Positions 8,324 to 16,427 of a stretch of DNA of 64,000 bases are shown here, in pieces (the stretch's first letter is position 1; each line of letters begins with the position of its first letter). The stretch comes from Actinophytocola sp036555685. Its GTDB lineage: Bacteria > Actinomycetota > Actinomycetes > Mycobacteriales > Pseudonocardiaceae. The notes under the pieces are model-generated. The model was not told the DNA's origin. It saw nothing but the letters and a program-made list of their open reading frames with translations, and searched no databases. Where the stretch lies: contig NZ_DATBKY010000264.1 in the NCBI RefSeq assembly GCF_036555685.1, forward strand, positions 62,001 through 126,000, read 5' to 3'. The position numbers and the translations under genes are program-made.

Positions 8324-8977
8324 GTGCTCGAGGATCAGGAACTGTCCCGGCCGGGCTCGGTGCTCGGCTGGGTGCGCCGGTACGGGCCCCGCTTCCGCCC
8401 GCCGGCGGACCGCGGCCCGCTGTACCGGTCGATGATGGTGCTGGACGTGGCCGGCTTCGGCAGGCTGTCCAACCTCGCCCAGCTCCAGGTGCGCACCGCG
8501 CTCAACACGGCCGTGCGCGCCGCCTTCCGTACCGGCGGCGTGCGGTGGTCCGCACTGGCCGTCGAGGACCGCGGCGACGGCGCGATCATCCTCGCCCCGC
8601 CCACGGTGTCCAAAGTAGACCTGCTGGACCCGGTCGTCCCCATCCTCGCCGCCCGGCTGCGTGGGTACAACGCCGCCGCCGAGCCCGGGCTGCGCATCCG
8701 GGTGCGGGTGTCGATCCACGCGGGGGAGGTGCACCGGGACGCGACCGGCTGGGCCGGCACCGACCTCAACGTCGCCTGCCGGCTGGTGAGCAACCCGGCC
8801 GTGTCCCGCTACCTGCTGCAGCGTCCGGAGGCCGACCTGCTGCTGGTCGTCTCCGAGTCCGTGTACGACGGGGTCGTGCGGCACGCGTACCGGCGGATCG
8901 ACCCGGCCACGTACGCGCCGGTGCACGTCGCCGTGAAGGAGCTGAACGCGCGCGCCTGGGCGCACGTGCCCTCCTGA
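8324..8977 (+). CDS. Class III nucleotide cyclase-like protein
   Basis: 217 residues from GTG 8324. This start is preferred over GTG 8315, which lies inside a perfect AGGAGGTGATC ribosome site (8310-8320) that spaces correctly to 8324. The fold resembles a class III cyclase homology domain: VLDVAGF with metal-ligand candidate D41, VEDRGDGAIIL with D85, and DLNVACRL with N149 and R153 in the N-x3-R transition-state pair. The segments are recognisable although the protein is short and has no attached sensor domain. If active it would make cAMP or cGMP; substrate-specifying residues cannot be assigned here. It is the last gene of the response regulator/kinase/TAXI operon, 18 bases after the lipoprotein gene. 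Confidence 0.65.
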   Translation: MLEDQELSRPGSVLGWVRRYGPRFRPPADRGPLYRSMMVLDVAGFGRLSNLAQLQVRTALNTAVRAAFRTGGVRWSALAVEDRGDGAIILAPPTVSKVDLLDPVVPILAARLRGYNAAAEPGLRIRVRVSIHAGEVHRDATGWAGTDLNVACRLVSNPAVSRYLLQRPEADLLLVVSESVYDGVVRHAYRRIDPATYAPVHVAVKELNARAWAHVPS

Positions 8978-9006
8978 GGGGCGCGCACCCGGCGGCCCGG
9001 GGTTGA

Positions 9007-11001
9007 ATGGCGGCCATGCCAGCGCGGTCGTCAGGGGTGCCCGCGGCGGTGGCGCCGATGCTCGCCTCGCCGGGAAAGGGGCGGCTGCCCGACAACCCAC
9101 GGTTCGGCTACGAGTACAAGTACGACGGCTACCGGGCGATCATGCGGGTCGCGCCGTCCGGCGAGCTGGTGCTGACCAGCCGCAACGACAAGGACCTCAC
9201 CGACGAGTTCGCCGTGCTCCAGGGTGCGCTCGGCGACGCGCTCGGCGGACGGGCGGCGGTGCTGGATGGCGAGCTCGTCGTGCTCAACGAGTTCGGCCAG
9301 CCCGAGTTCGCGCTCATGCAGGAGCGTCGCGGCCGCTACCAGCAGCGGTACTCGGTCGCCGGGCTGGCGCTGCGCTACCTCGTGTTCGACCTGCTGCGCC
9401 TCGGCGAGGAGGACCTGACCGGGCTGCCGTACCGCGAGCGCCGCCGCCGGCTGGAAGAGCTCGAGATCCCCGCCGGACCGATCGAGGTGGTACCCGCGTT
9501 CACCCACGCCGGCCTGGCGAGCCGCGGCCGCACACCGGAGGACCTGCTCGCCGAGGCCGCCGAGGCGGGCTACGAGGGCGTCATCGCCAAACGGCTCGAC
9601 TCCCGGTACTACCCGGGCCGCCGCACGCTCGAGTGGCAGAAGCACCCGCTGATCCAGACGCAGGAGGTCGTCGTCTGCGGGTGGCGGCCGGGCAAGGGCC
9701 GCCGCGACGGCATGGTCGGCGGGCTGCTGCTCGGCGCGCACGACCCGCACACCGGCGACCTGGTCTACCTCGGCGACGTCGGGACCGGGTTCACCGAGCG
9801 GGCGCTGTTCGACCTGCGCGACCGGTTCGCCCGCCTCGAGCGCGCGACCAGCCCGTTCGCCGCCGAGCTGGCCCGCGACGACGCGCGCCACGCGCGGTGG
9901 CTCGAGCCGGTCCTGGTCGGTGAGGTCGTCTACCGCCAGTTCACCCGCAGCGACCGGCGGCTGCGGCACGCGGCCTGGCGCGGCCTGCGCCCGGACCGGG
10001 AACCCGACGAGATCACCGTGCCCGAGCCCACGCTGGGCCGGCGACCGGGAGGAGCGCAGGCCGTGCCGGAACAACGCGCCGAACAGCGGGTCACCGTCCG
10101 GGTGGGGGAGCGGCGGCTGCAGCTGTCCAACTTGGACAAGGAGCTGTACCCGGACGGCTTCACCAAGGGCGAGGTGATCAACTACTACAGCCGTGTCGCG
10201 CCCGTGCTGCTGCCGCACCTGGCCGGGCGGGCGATGACGTTCGTGCGGTTCCCGGACGGCGTCGGCGGGGAGAAGTTCTTCGAGAAGAACATCCCGTCGC
10301 ACGCACCGGACTGGGTCCGCACCGTACGGATGCCGAGCAGCGGCTCGCGCGGTGGGCACGGCGACCACATCGACCACGTCGTGATCGACGACCTGCCGAC
10401 CCTGGTGTGGGCGGCCAACCTGGCCGCGCTCGAGCTGCATGTTCCACAGTGGACGGCAGACGCGACGGGCCGGCCGCGGCCGCCCGACCGGCTCGTGTTC
10501 GATCTCGACCCCGGTCCGGACACGACGATCGTGGAGTGCTGCCGGATCGCCGAGCGGCTGTACGACATCCTCACCGCGGACGGCCTCACCCCGGTGGCGA
10601 AGACCAGCGGCAGCAAGGGAATGCAGCTCTACGCCGGCATCACCACCCGCAGCCGCGAGCGCCCGTCGGAGTACGCGAAGGCGCTCGCCGAGCGGATCGC
10701 CGCACAGACGCCGGAGCTGGCCGTCGCGAAGATGGCGAGGAACCTCCGCCGGGGCAAGGTGTTCATCGACTGGAGCCAGAACAACCCGGCCAAGACGACG
10801 ATCGCGCCGTACTCGCTGCGCGGCCGTGAGCTGCCGGCCGTCTCCACGCCGGTCGGCTGGGACGAGGTACGCGCGTGCGCGAAGCCCGCGGACCTGACGT
10901 TCACGGCGGACGACGTGCTGGACCGGGTCGCCGAACGCGGCGACCTGTTCGGCGTGCTCGGCGAGACCCGGTCGGCACTGCCGCCGAAGCGAGGCGGTTG
11001 A
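9007..11001 (+). CDS. ligD: ATP-dependent DNA ligase with C-terminal LigD polymerase domain
   Basis: 664 residues. The N-terminal ligase domain has motif I EYKYDGYR with adenylated K38, DGELVV, AGYEGVIAKRLDS and LEWQKHP. An OB-fold follows to about residue 340. After an Ala/Gln/Pro linker, the C-terminal part (about 365-664) is the LigD primase/polymerase domain (RLQLSNLDKELYPDG, LVFDLDPGPDT with its catalytic Asp pair, AKTSGSKGMQLY). Order is ligase then polymerase with no phosphoesterase domain, unlike mycobacterial LigD. Known LigD proteins seal double-strand breaks with Ku; no ku gene is in the window. ATG 9016 is an alternative start. No clear ribosome site is seen. Confidence 0.9.
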   Translation: MAAMPARSSGVPAAVAPMLASPGKGRLPDNPRFGYEYKYDGYRAIMRVAPSGELVLTSRNDKDLTDEFAVLQGALGDALGGRAAVLDGELVVLNEFGQPEFALMQERRGRYQQRYSVAGLALRYLVFDLLRLGEEDLTGLPYRERRRRLEELEIPAGPIEVVPAFTHAGLASRGRTPEDLLAEAAEAGYEGVIAKRLDSRYYPGRRTLEWQKHPLIQTQEVVVCGWRPGKGRRDGMVGGLLLGAHDPHTGDLVYLGDVGTGFTERALFDLRDRFARLERATSPFAAELARDDARHARWLEPVLVGEVVYRQFTRSDRRLRHAAWRGLRPDREPDEITVPEPTLGRRPGGAQAVPEQRAEQRVTVRVGERRLQLSNLDKELYPDGFTKGEVINYYSRVAPVLLPHLAGRAMTFVRFPDGVGGEKFFEKNIPSHAPDWVRTVRMPSSGSRGGHGDHIDHVVIDDLPTLVWAANLAALELHVPQWTADATGRPRPPDRLVFDLDPGPDTTIVECCRIAERLYDILTADGLTPVAKTSGSKGMQLYAGITTRSRERPSEYAKALAERIAAQTPELAVAKMARNLRRGKVFIDWSQNNPAKTTIAPYSLRGRELPAVSTPVGWDEVRACAKPADLTFTADDVLDRVAERGDLFGVLGETRSALPPKRGG

Positions 11002-11032
11002 CGGCCCGTGCGCGCACGCGATTAGCTGCGGT

Positions 11033-12583
11033 GTGCGGATCTTGCGCGTGGCCTCCCTGCTCATGTTGCTCGCGTTCGCGGTCGGCCCGCCGGCCGGCGC
11101 GGCGGGCGCGGAGCCGGAACCCGACCTCGACGCGGCGACGATCCCTCGGCTGCAGTCGCTCATGGACCGCGGAAAGCTCACCTCGGTCCGGCTCACCAAC
11201 GCCTACCTCGACCGGATCCGCCGGCTCGACGGCAGGATCCACGCGGTGCTCACCACCGACCCGACGGCCGTGGCGCAGGCGGAGGCCAGCGACCGGCGCC
11301 GCGAGCGCGGCCACACGCGCGGCCCGCTCGACGGGATTCCCGTGCTGCTGAAGGACAACATCGACACGAAGCACCTGGCGACAACCGTCGGCTCGCGCGC
11401 GATGCGGACGCCGCCGGACCGGGACGCGACGCTGGTGCGCCGGCTGCGCGACGCGGGTGCGGTGATCATCGGCAAGGCGAACCTGTCGGAGTGGGCGAAC
11501 TTCCGCTCCACCAGCGCGACGTCCGGCTGGTCCGGCGTGGGCTTGCAGACCAACAACCCCTACGTGCTCGACCGCAACCCGTGCGGCTCGTCGTCCGGCT
11601 CGGGCGCCGGCGTCGCCGCGTCCCTGGCGCAGGTCGCGGTCGGCACCGAGACCGACGGGTCGATCGTGTGCCCGGCCGGCGCGAACGGCGTCGTCGGGCA
11701 CAAGCCGTCGCTGGGGCTGGTGAGCCGCGCCGGGATCGCGCCGATCTCCGCCGAGCAGGACACCGCGGGCCCGATGGCGCGGCACGTGGTCGACGCGGCG
11801 ATCACGCTGTCGGTGCTGCAGGGCCGGGACCGAGGCGACCCGGCCACTGCGCAGATCCCGGCCGGCCAGCCGGACGACTACGCGCGGCTGCTGCGCCCGG
11901 ATGCGTTGCGCGGCGCGCGGATCGGCGTCTACCGGCAGGCCGGCATCGACCCGGACGTGGACCGGATCGTCGAGGAGTCGGTGGCGACGCTGCGCGCGAA
12001 GGGCGCGACCGTGATCGACGTCGACGTGCCCTACCGGGAGCAGTTCGCCGCGGCCGAGCTGCCGGCGTTGCTCACCGAGTTCGCCCGGGACCTGCCGAAG
12101 TACCTGGCGCACCGGCGCGACGTGCCGCGGACGCTCGCGGAGCTGGTGGAGTTCGACAAGCAGGACCCGGTGGAGCTGAGCCGCTTCGGCCAGGAGCTGT
12201 TCGAGCAGGCGCTGGTCGCCCCGGCGCCGGACGACCCGGCGTACCTCATGCAGCGGGCCACCGCCACGTCGCTCGCGAAACGTTCGATCGACGAGACCAT
12301 GGCCGCGCACGACCTCGACGCGATCATGTCGCCCACGAACGGCCCCGCCTGGAAGACGACGTACGGCGAGGGCGACGACGGGTTCCTGCTCGAGTCGTCC
12401 GGCCCGGCGGCGGTGGCCGGCTACCCGAACGTCGCGGTGCCCGCCGGGTACGCGGGCGAGCTGCCGATCGGCGTCTCGTTCTTCGCCGGCCGCTGGCAGG
12501 ACGCCCGGGTGCTCGCGTTCGCCGCCGCGTACGAGGCCGCGAACCCGGTCCGGCACGCGCCTCGCCTCGTGCCGACGGCGTGA
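11033..12583 (+). CDS. Secreted amidase (amidase-signature family)
   Basis: 516 residues, GTG start 11033. A cleavable signal peptide is predicted (residues 1-26, ending AGAAGA). The amidase signature is intact: K107 in PVLLKDNID, a Ser run at 186-188 in NPCGSSSGSG (cis-Ser), and nucleophile S210 in GTETDGSIVCPA. Enzymes of this Ser-cisSer-Lys class hydrolyse amide bonds of varied carboxamides; those with signal peptides act outside the cell. It starts 31 bases after ligD on the same strand, but a functional link is unlikely. Length agrees with secreted actinobacterial and Bacillus homologues of about 500 residues. Substrate unknown. Confidence 0.88.
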   Translation: MRILRVASLLMLLAFAVGPPAGAAGAEPEPDLDAATIPRLQSLMDRGKLTSVRLTNAYLDRIRRLDGRIHAVLTTDPTAVAQAEASDRRRERGHTRGPLDGIPVLLKDNIDTKHLATTVGSRAMRTPPDRDATLVRRLRDAGAVIIGKANLSEWANFRSTSATSGWSGVGLQTNNPYVLDRNPCGSSSGSGAGVAASLAQVAVGTETDGSIVCPAGANGVVGHKPSLGLVSRAGIAPISAEQDTAGPMARHVVDAAITLSVLQGRDRGDPATAQIPAGQPDDYARLLRPDALRGARIGVYRQAGIDPDVDRIVEESVATLRAKGATVIDVDVPYREQFAAAELPALLTEFARDLPKYLAHRRDVPRTLAELVEFDKQDPVELSRFGQELFEQALVAPAPDDPAYLMQRATATSLAKRSIDETMAAHDLDAIMSPTNGPAWKTTYGEGDDGFLLESSGPAAVAGYPNVAVPAGYAGELPIGVSFFAGRWQDARVLAFAAAYEAANPVRHAPRLVPTA

Positions 12584-12589
12584 CAGCTC

Positions 12590-12760
12590 AGTCGGCACGA
12601 TCCGCACGCAGAGCCGTCGCCGGACGCCGCGCAGCTCGTCGTCGGACAGGCCGGTGAGGTGACGGGGCCGAGGTCGTTGATCATCCGGTAGGCCGCCGCC
12701 TGGTCCGCGGTCGGACGGCCGCCGAAGAGCACGTGCAGCCGGCACTCAGCCCGCCGGGCG
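12590..12760 (-). pseudogene. Possible decayed short gene in the amidase-antiporter gap
   Basis: The 250-base gap between the amidase and antiporter genes has no intact gene. On the minus strand one frame reads RPTADQAAAYRMINDLGP, and the neighbouring frame continues with LTGLSDDELRGVRRRL, the kind of helical sequence seen in real proteins. A one-base deletion in the CCCC run near 12665 would explain the switch. No good start or stop is visible, and the coding look could be an accident of high GC. The family is not recognised. Confidence 0.25.
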
Positions 12761-12834
12761 CGGTACGGTGTTCCGGACGGCGCGCCGGGAAGTCTGGTCG
12801 GCACTCGGGCTGACGCGTGGGGAGGACACCGGCG

Positions 12835-14400
12835 ATGCGTACCGTCGAGACGGTTCTCTTCCTTGTCGTCGTGGCGACGATCGTCGCGACGTTCGCGCGG
12901 CGGTTGCGGGTGCCCGCGCCATCCCTGCTCGTCGTGGCCGGGGTGGCGGTCGGGCTGGTGCCGGGAGTGCCGGCCGTCGAGGTCACGCCCGAGCTCGTCA
13001 GCCTCGTCGTGCTGCCACCGCTCCTGTTCGCCGCGGGGGAGGAGCTGCCGTGGCGCGACCTGCGCGCGGTGTGGCGGCCGGTCACCGTGCTCGCGGTCGG
13101 GCTCGTGGCCGTGTCCGCGCTCGTGGTCGGCATGGTCGCGGTCGCGTTGACGCCGTTGCCGCTCGGCATGGCGTTCGTGCTCGGGGCCGTGCTCGCCAGC
13201 ACCGACCCGGTCGCGGTCACCGCGCTCGGCCGGCGGCTGTCGCTCCCGCCCCGGCTGCAGGCGCTGGTGCAGGCCGAGAGCCTCTTCAACGACGCCACCA
13301 GCCTCCTGCTGTTCCGCGTGGCGCTCTCGCTCGCCGTGGTCACCGGAGCGGTCTCCTGGGGCCGCGAGCTAGGCGAGTTCGCCGTTCTCGCGGGCGGCGG
13401 CGTGCTGGCCGGCGTGCTCGCGGCCGCGGGGGCCTACCTCATCCGGCGGCGCACCGAGGACCCCGTGCTGGAAGCGGTCGTCTCGCTCGTCACGCCCTAT
13501 GCGGCCTACGTCGCGGCCGAGGCGGTCGGCGGGTCGGGCGTCACCGCGGTCGTGGTCGCGAGCGTCATCCTCGGCACCCAGGCGACCCGGCTCACCACCG
13601 CGCCGATCCGCCTCCAGCTCGCCGCCGTGTCCGGGACCGTCGTGTTCCTGCTGGAGAGCGTCGTGTTCGGGCTCATCGGCCTGCAGCTGCCCGCGCTCGT
13701 CGGCCGCATGCGCGACGAGGGCGCCGCGGCGAGCTGGCTGCTGCCCGCGCTGGCGATCACCGCGACGCTGCTCGTCGTCCGCGTCCTCTGGATGTACCCG
13801 CTCGCCGCGATCGCGCAGCGCCGCCGGGGCGGGCGGCGATTGTCGTGGCAGGTGCCGGTCGTGGTCACGTGGGCAGGCACGCGCGGCGTGGTCCCGCTCG
13901 CCGCCACCCTGTCGATCCCGTTCACGATGGACGACGGCTCGCCGCTGCCCTACCGCGACCTCGTGCTGGCGCTCGCCATCGCGGTCATCGTGATCACCTT
14001 GGTGGTGCAGGGTTTCACGCTCGCGCCGCTGGTCCGCCGGGCCGGCGTCGCGATGGATCCGGCCCACGTCGACCGCGAGCACGCCACCGCGCGTGCCCGC
14101 CTCGCCGAGGCCGGGATCGCGCACCTGGACGCTCTCGCGGAGAGCGAGACCATCCCCGAGCTCGTCCGCGAGCAGCTCCGCCGCAGCTGGCAGGCCCGGC
14201 TCGACCGCCTCCTGACCGACGAGGCCGAGCAGGCGGGCGAGAACCGGGCCGGCGCCTACCGGGACCTGCGCCGCGAGCTGCTGGCCGTCGAGGGCGCGGA
14301 GCTGAACCGCCTGTACGAGGCGGGTGCGATCACCGACACCACCCGGCGGCGCATCCAGCGCACCCTGGACCTGGAGAACGCCGGCCTCGGTGACGACTAA
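12835..14400 (+). CDS. CPA1-family Na+(K+)/H+ antiporter
   Basis: 521 residues from ATG 12835, chosen for the GGGGAGGAC ribosome site before it. About 12 membrane segments fill the first 405 residues. The transport motifs are ASTDPVAVTA (D124) and SLFNDATS (D153), typical of NhaP/CPA1 exchangers, with AGTRGVVPLAA later. The last 110 residues are a soluble, charged, helical tail, common in bacterial NhaP proteins and often regulatory. It sits directly upstream of the kdp operon, so both may serve monovalent-cation balance, although 184 bases separate them. The stop codon lies inside a 14-bp tandem repeat. Confidence 0.88.
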   Translation: MRTVETVLFLVVVATIVATFARRLRVPAPSLLVVAGVAVGLVPGVPAVEVTPELVSLVVLPPLLFAAGEELPWRDLRAVWRPVTVLAVGLVAVSALVVGMVAVALTPLPLGMAFVLGAVLASTDPVAVTALGRRLSLPPRLQALVQAESLFNDATSLLLFRVALSLAVVTGAVSWGRELGEFAVLAGGGVLAGVLAAAGAYLIRRRTEDPVLEAVVSLVTPYAAYVAAEAVGGSGVTAVVVASVILGTQATRLTTAPIRLQLAAVSGTVVFLLESVVFGLIGLQLPALVGRMRDEGAAASWLLPALAITATLLVVRVLWMYPLAAIAQRRRGGRRLSWQVPVVVTWAGTRGVVPLAATLSIPFTMDDGSPLPYRDLVLALAIAVIVITLVVQGFTLAPLVRRAGVAMDPAHVDREHATARARLAEAGIAHLDALAESETIPELVREQLRRSWQARLDRLLTDEAEQAGENRAGAYRDLRRELLAVEGAELNRLYEAGAITDTTRRRIQRTLDLENAGLGDD

Positions 14401-14424
14401 CCGGTGACGACTAACCGGTGACGA
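14389..14424. repeat. 14-bp tandem repeat spanning the antiporter stop codon
   Basis: GGTGACGACTAACC occurs at 14389-14402 and 14403-14416, followed by a partial copy GGTGACGA at 14417-14424. The first copy contains the TAA stop of the antiporter gene, so copy-number change by slippage would not alter the protein. Confidence 0.8.
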
Positions 14425-14462
14425 TCAGCTGGGGACGCGGTTCACCGGCGGCGTAGGGATTT

Positions 14463-14499
14463 CGTCAACGCGGCCGCGGCGGGCGTCAAGTTCGCGTCA
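14463..14499 (+). promoter_or_regulatory. Three CGTCA direct repeats at 21- and 11-bp spacing upstream of kdp
   Basis: CGTCA(A) begins at 14463, 14484 and 14495, so the copies are two and one helical turns apart on one DNA face. The last two form GCGTCAAGTTC/GCGTCAGGCCC. Direct repeats with 11-bp period are how OmpR/PhoB-family regulators such as KdpE usually bind. The cluster lies 86-122 bases before the first kdp-region start codon. KdpE binding is inferred. Confidence 0.4.
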
Positions 14500-14584
14500 G
14501 GCCCGGGTTCGCGGCCTCGTGGCGGGGCGACACTCGCGTCGTCGGTCGCCGTCGGGGTGGCCCGCCTTGAAGGGAACGTGGCCG

Positions 14585-14668
14585 ATGGCCGATCTGGCCT
14601 ACGCCGTGCTGCTCATCCTCGGCTTCGGTGTGCTCGTGCTGACCCTGCGCGGATTGGAGCGGCTGTGA
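14585..14668 (+). CDS. 27-residue single-span membrane peptide at the head of the kdp operon
   Basis: ATG 14585 to TGA 14666-14668. It encodes one hydrophobic span (AYAVLLILGFGVLVLTL) followed by a basic end RGLERL. The TGA overlaps the GTG start of kdpF (GTGA at 14665-14668), so it is the first cistron of a chain of overlapping genes. The layout, a short N-terminus, one helix and a positive C-terminus, resembles KdpF itself but lacks the RPEKF ending. It may be a second small subunit or a stability factor of the Kdp complex. Such short genes are usually left out of annotation. A GGGAACGTG sequence 8-16 bases upstream may serve as a weak ribosome site. Confidence 0.6.
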   Translation: MADLAYAVLLILGFGVLVLTLRGLERL

Positions 14669-14766
14669 GTGGTGTCGGCGTGCTGGCGAACGTCGTCGGC
14701 GGCGTGCTCGCGCTGCTGCTGATCGTCTACCTGTTCGTGGCGCTCGTCCGCCCGGAGAAGTTCTGA
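14665..14766 (+). CDS. kdpF: KdpF, small subunit of the Kdp potassium ATPase
   Basis: 33 residues from GTG 14665. One membrane span (VVGGVLALLLIVYLFVALV) ends with RPEKF, the characteristic KdpF C-terminus. Known KdpF is a single-span peptide that stabilises the KdpABC complex. Its start overlaps the stop of the 27-residue peptide (GTGA) and its TGA shares one base with the kdpA ATG (TGATG at 14764-14768), so all three are translationally coupled. Confidence 0.9.
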   Translation: MSGVGVLANVVGGVLALLLIVYLFVALVRPEKF

Positions 14767-16427
14767 TGTCGTCCACCGTGGCCGGCCTGCTGCAGGTCGG
14801 CATCCTCCTCGCCGTCCTCGCCGCGGTGTACAAGCCGTTCGGCGACCACATGGCACGGGTCTTCACGGACAAGAAGCACCTGGCGATCGAGCGCGTCATC
14901 TACCGGACCGTCCGGGTCGACCCGGAGTCCGAGCAGCGCTGGCCCGTCTACGCCGTCGGCGTGCTCGGCTTCTCCTTCGTGTCGATCGTGCTGCTGTACC
15001 TGATCCAGCGCCTGCAGCCGTTGCTGCCGTTCGACTTCGGCCGCGGCGCGGTGGCTCCGGGCATCGCGTTCAACACCGCGATCAGCTTCGTGGCCAACAC
15101 GAACTGGCAGTCCTACGTGCCCGAGCTCGTCATGGGGCACACCGTCCAGATGCTCGGCCTGACCGTGCAGAACTTCGTCTCCGGCGCGGCCGGCATCGCC
15201 GTGGCGATCGCGTTGGTCCGGGGGTTCACCCGGTCGGCCACCGACCGGCTCGGCAACTTCTGGGTCGACCTCGTCCGCGGCACCGTCCGCATCCTGTTAC
15301 CGGTCGCGTTCGTGTTCGCGATCGTGCTGATCGCGCTCGGCGTCGTGCAGAGCCTGAAATCCGGCGTCGACGTGACCAACCCGGACGGTTCGACGAGCCG
15401 GATCGCGCTCGCGCCCGCCGCCGGCCAGGAGGCCATCAAGGAGCTCGGCACCAACGGCGGCGGCATCTTCAACGCGAACTCCGCCCACCCGTTCGAGAAC
15501 CCGAACGGCTCGACGAACCTCATCGAGATCTTCCTCATCCTCCTCGTCCCGGTCTGTCTCACCCGGACGTTCGGCACGCTCGTGGGCAACCGCCGGCAGG
15601 GCTACACGCTGCTGTCGGTCATGGGCGTGCTCTGGGGCGCGATGCTCGCGGTGATCTGGTGGGCCGAGGCACACCCGAACGGCCCGGCCGCACTGCTCGC
15701 GGGCGCCGCGACCGAGGGCAAGGAGGTCCGCTTCGGGATCGCCGGCTCGGCCCTGTTCGCCGACACCACGACCGGCACGTCGACCGGCGCGGTCAACGCC
15801 GCCCACGACAGCCTCACCGGCCTCGGCGGCGGCGGCACGTTGCTGAACATGCTCTTCAGCGAGATGACCCCGGGCGGCGTGGGCACCGGCCTGTACTCGA
15901 TTCTCGTCATGGCGATCATCGCGGTGTTCCTCGCCGGGCTCATGGTCGGCCGCACGCCGGAGTACCTCGGCAAGAGACTCGGCCGGCGTGAGGTGACGAC
16001 CTCGGCCATCGCGATCCTCGCGATGCCGACGCTCGTCCTGGTCGGCGCCGGGGTCGCGATCATGCTTCCCGGTACGCCGGGCTACCTGGGCAACTCCGGC
16101 ATCCACGGCTGGTCCGAGATCCTCTACGCCTACACGTCGGCGGCCAACAACAACGGCAGCGCGTTCGGCGGCCTCACGGCCACGAGCCCGTGGTTCGAGT
16201 CCTCGCTGGGCATCGCCATGCTGCTGGGCAGGCTCGTCCCGATCACCGCGGTCCTCTGCCTCGCCGGTTCGCTGGCCGCGCAGAAGAAGGTCCCGGCGAC
16301 CTCCGGCACGCTGCCGACCCAGGGACCGCTGTTCGCCTCGCTGCTGACGGGAACGATCGTCCTCGTCGCGGCGCTCACCTTCATCCCGGCTCTCGCTCTC
16401 GGTCCGATCGCGGAGGCACTCGCGTGA
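14766..16427 (+). CDS. kdpA: KdpA, potassium channel-like subunit of the Kdp ATPase
   Basis: 553 residues, the normal length for KdpA. About ten membrane helices form four M-P-M-like repeats with pore loops, for example ELGTNGGGIFNANSAHPFENP and YAYTSAANNNGSAFGGL, which form the K+ selectivity region. It binds and conducts K+ from outside, coupled to ATP hydrolysis by KdpB. Leu178 is encoded by TTA (15297-15299), a codon that depends on a rare leucine tRNA in Streptomyces-type actinomycetes. Start and stop overlap kdpF and kdpB (GTGA at 16424-16427). Confidence 0.97.
   Translation: MSSTVAGLLQVGILLAVLAAVYKPFGDHMARVFTDKKHLAIERVIYRTVRVDPESEQRWPVYAVGVLGFSFVSIVLLYLIQRLQPLLPFDFGRGAVAPGIAFNTAISFVANTNWQSYVPELVMGHTVQMLGLTVQNFVSGAAGIAVAIALVRGFTRSATDRLGNFWVDLVRGTVRILLPVAFVFAIVLIALGVVQSLKSGVDVTNPDGSTSRIALAPAAGQEAIKELGTNGGGIFNANSAHPFENPNGSTNLIEIFLILLVPVCLTRTFGTLVGNRRQGYTLLSVMGVLWGAMLAVIWWAEAHPNGPAALLAGAATEGKEVRFGIAGSALFADTTTGTSTGAVNAAHDSLTGLGGGGTLLNMLFSEMTPGGVGTGLYSILVMAIIAVFLAGLMVGRTPEYLGKRLGRREVTTSAIAILAMPTLVLVGAGVAIMLPGTPGYLGNSGIHGWSEILYAYTSAANNNGSAFGGLTATSPWFESSLGIAMLLGRLVPITAVLCLAGSLAAQKKVPATSGTLPTQGPLFASLLTGTIVLVAALTFIPALALGPIAEALA

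Noticed and set aside
14401..14584. Cyclic-di-AMP riboswitch upstream of kdp
   Set aside because: The 184-base gap shows only short direct repeats; the long conserved stems of that riboswitch class were not found.
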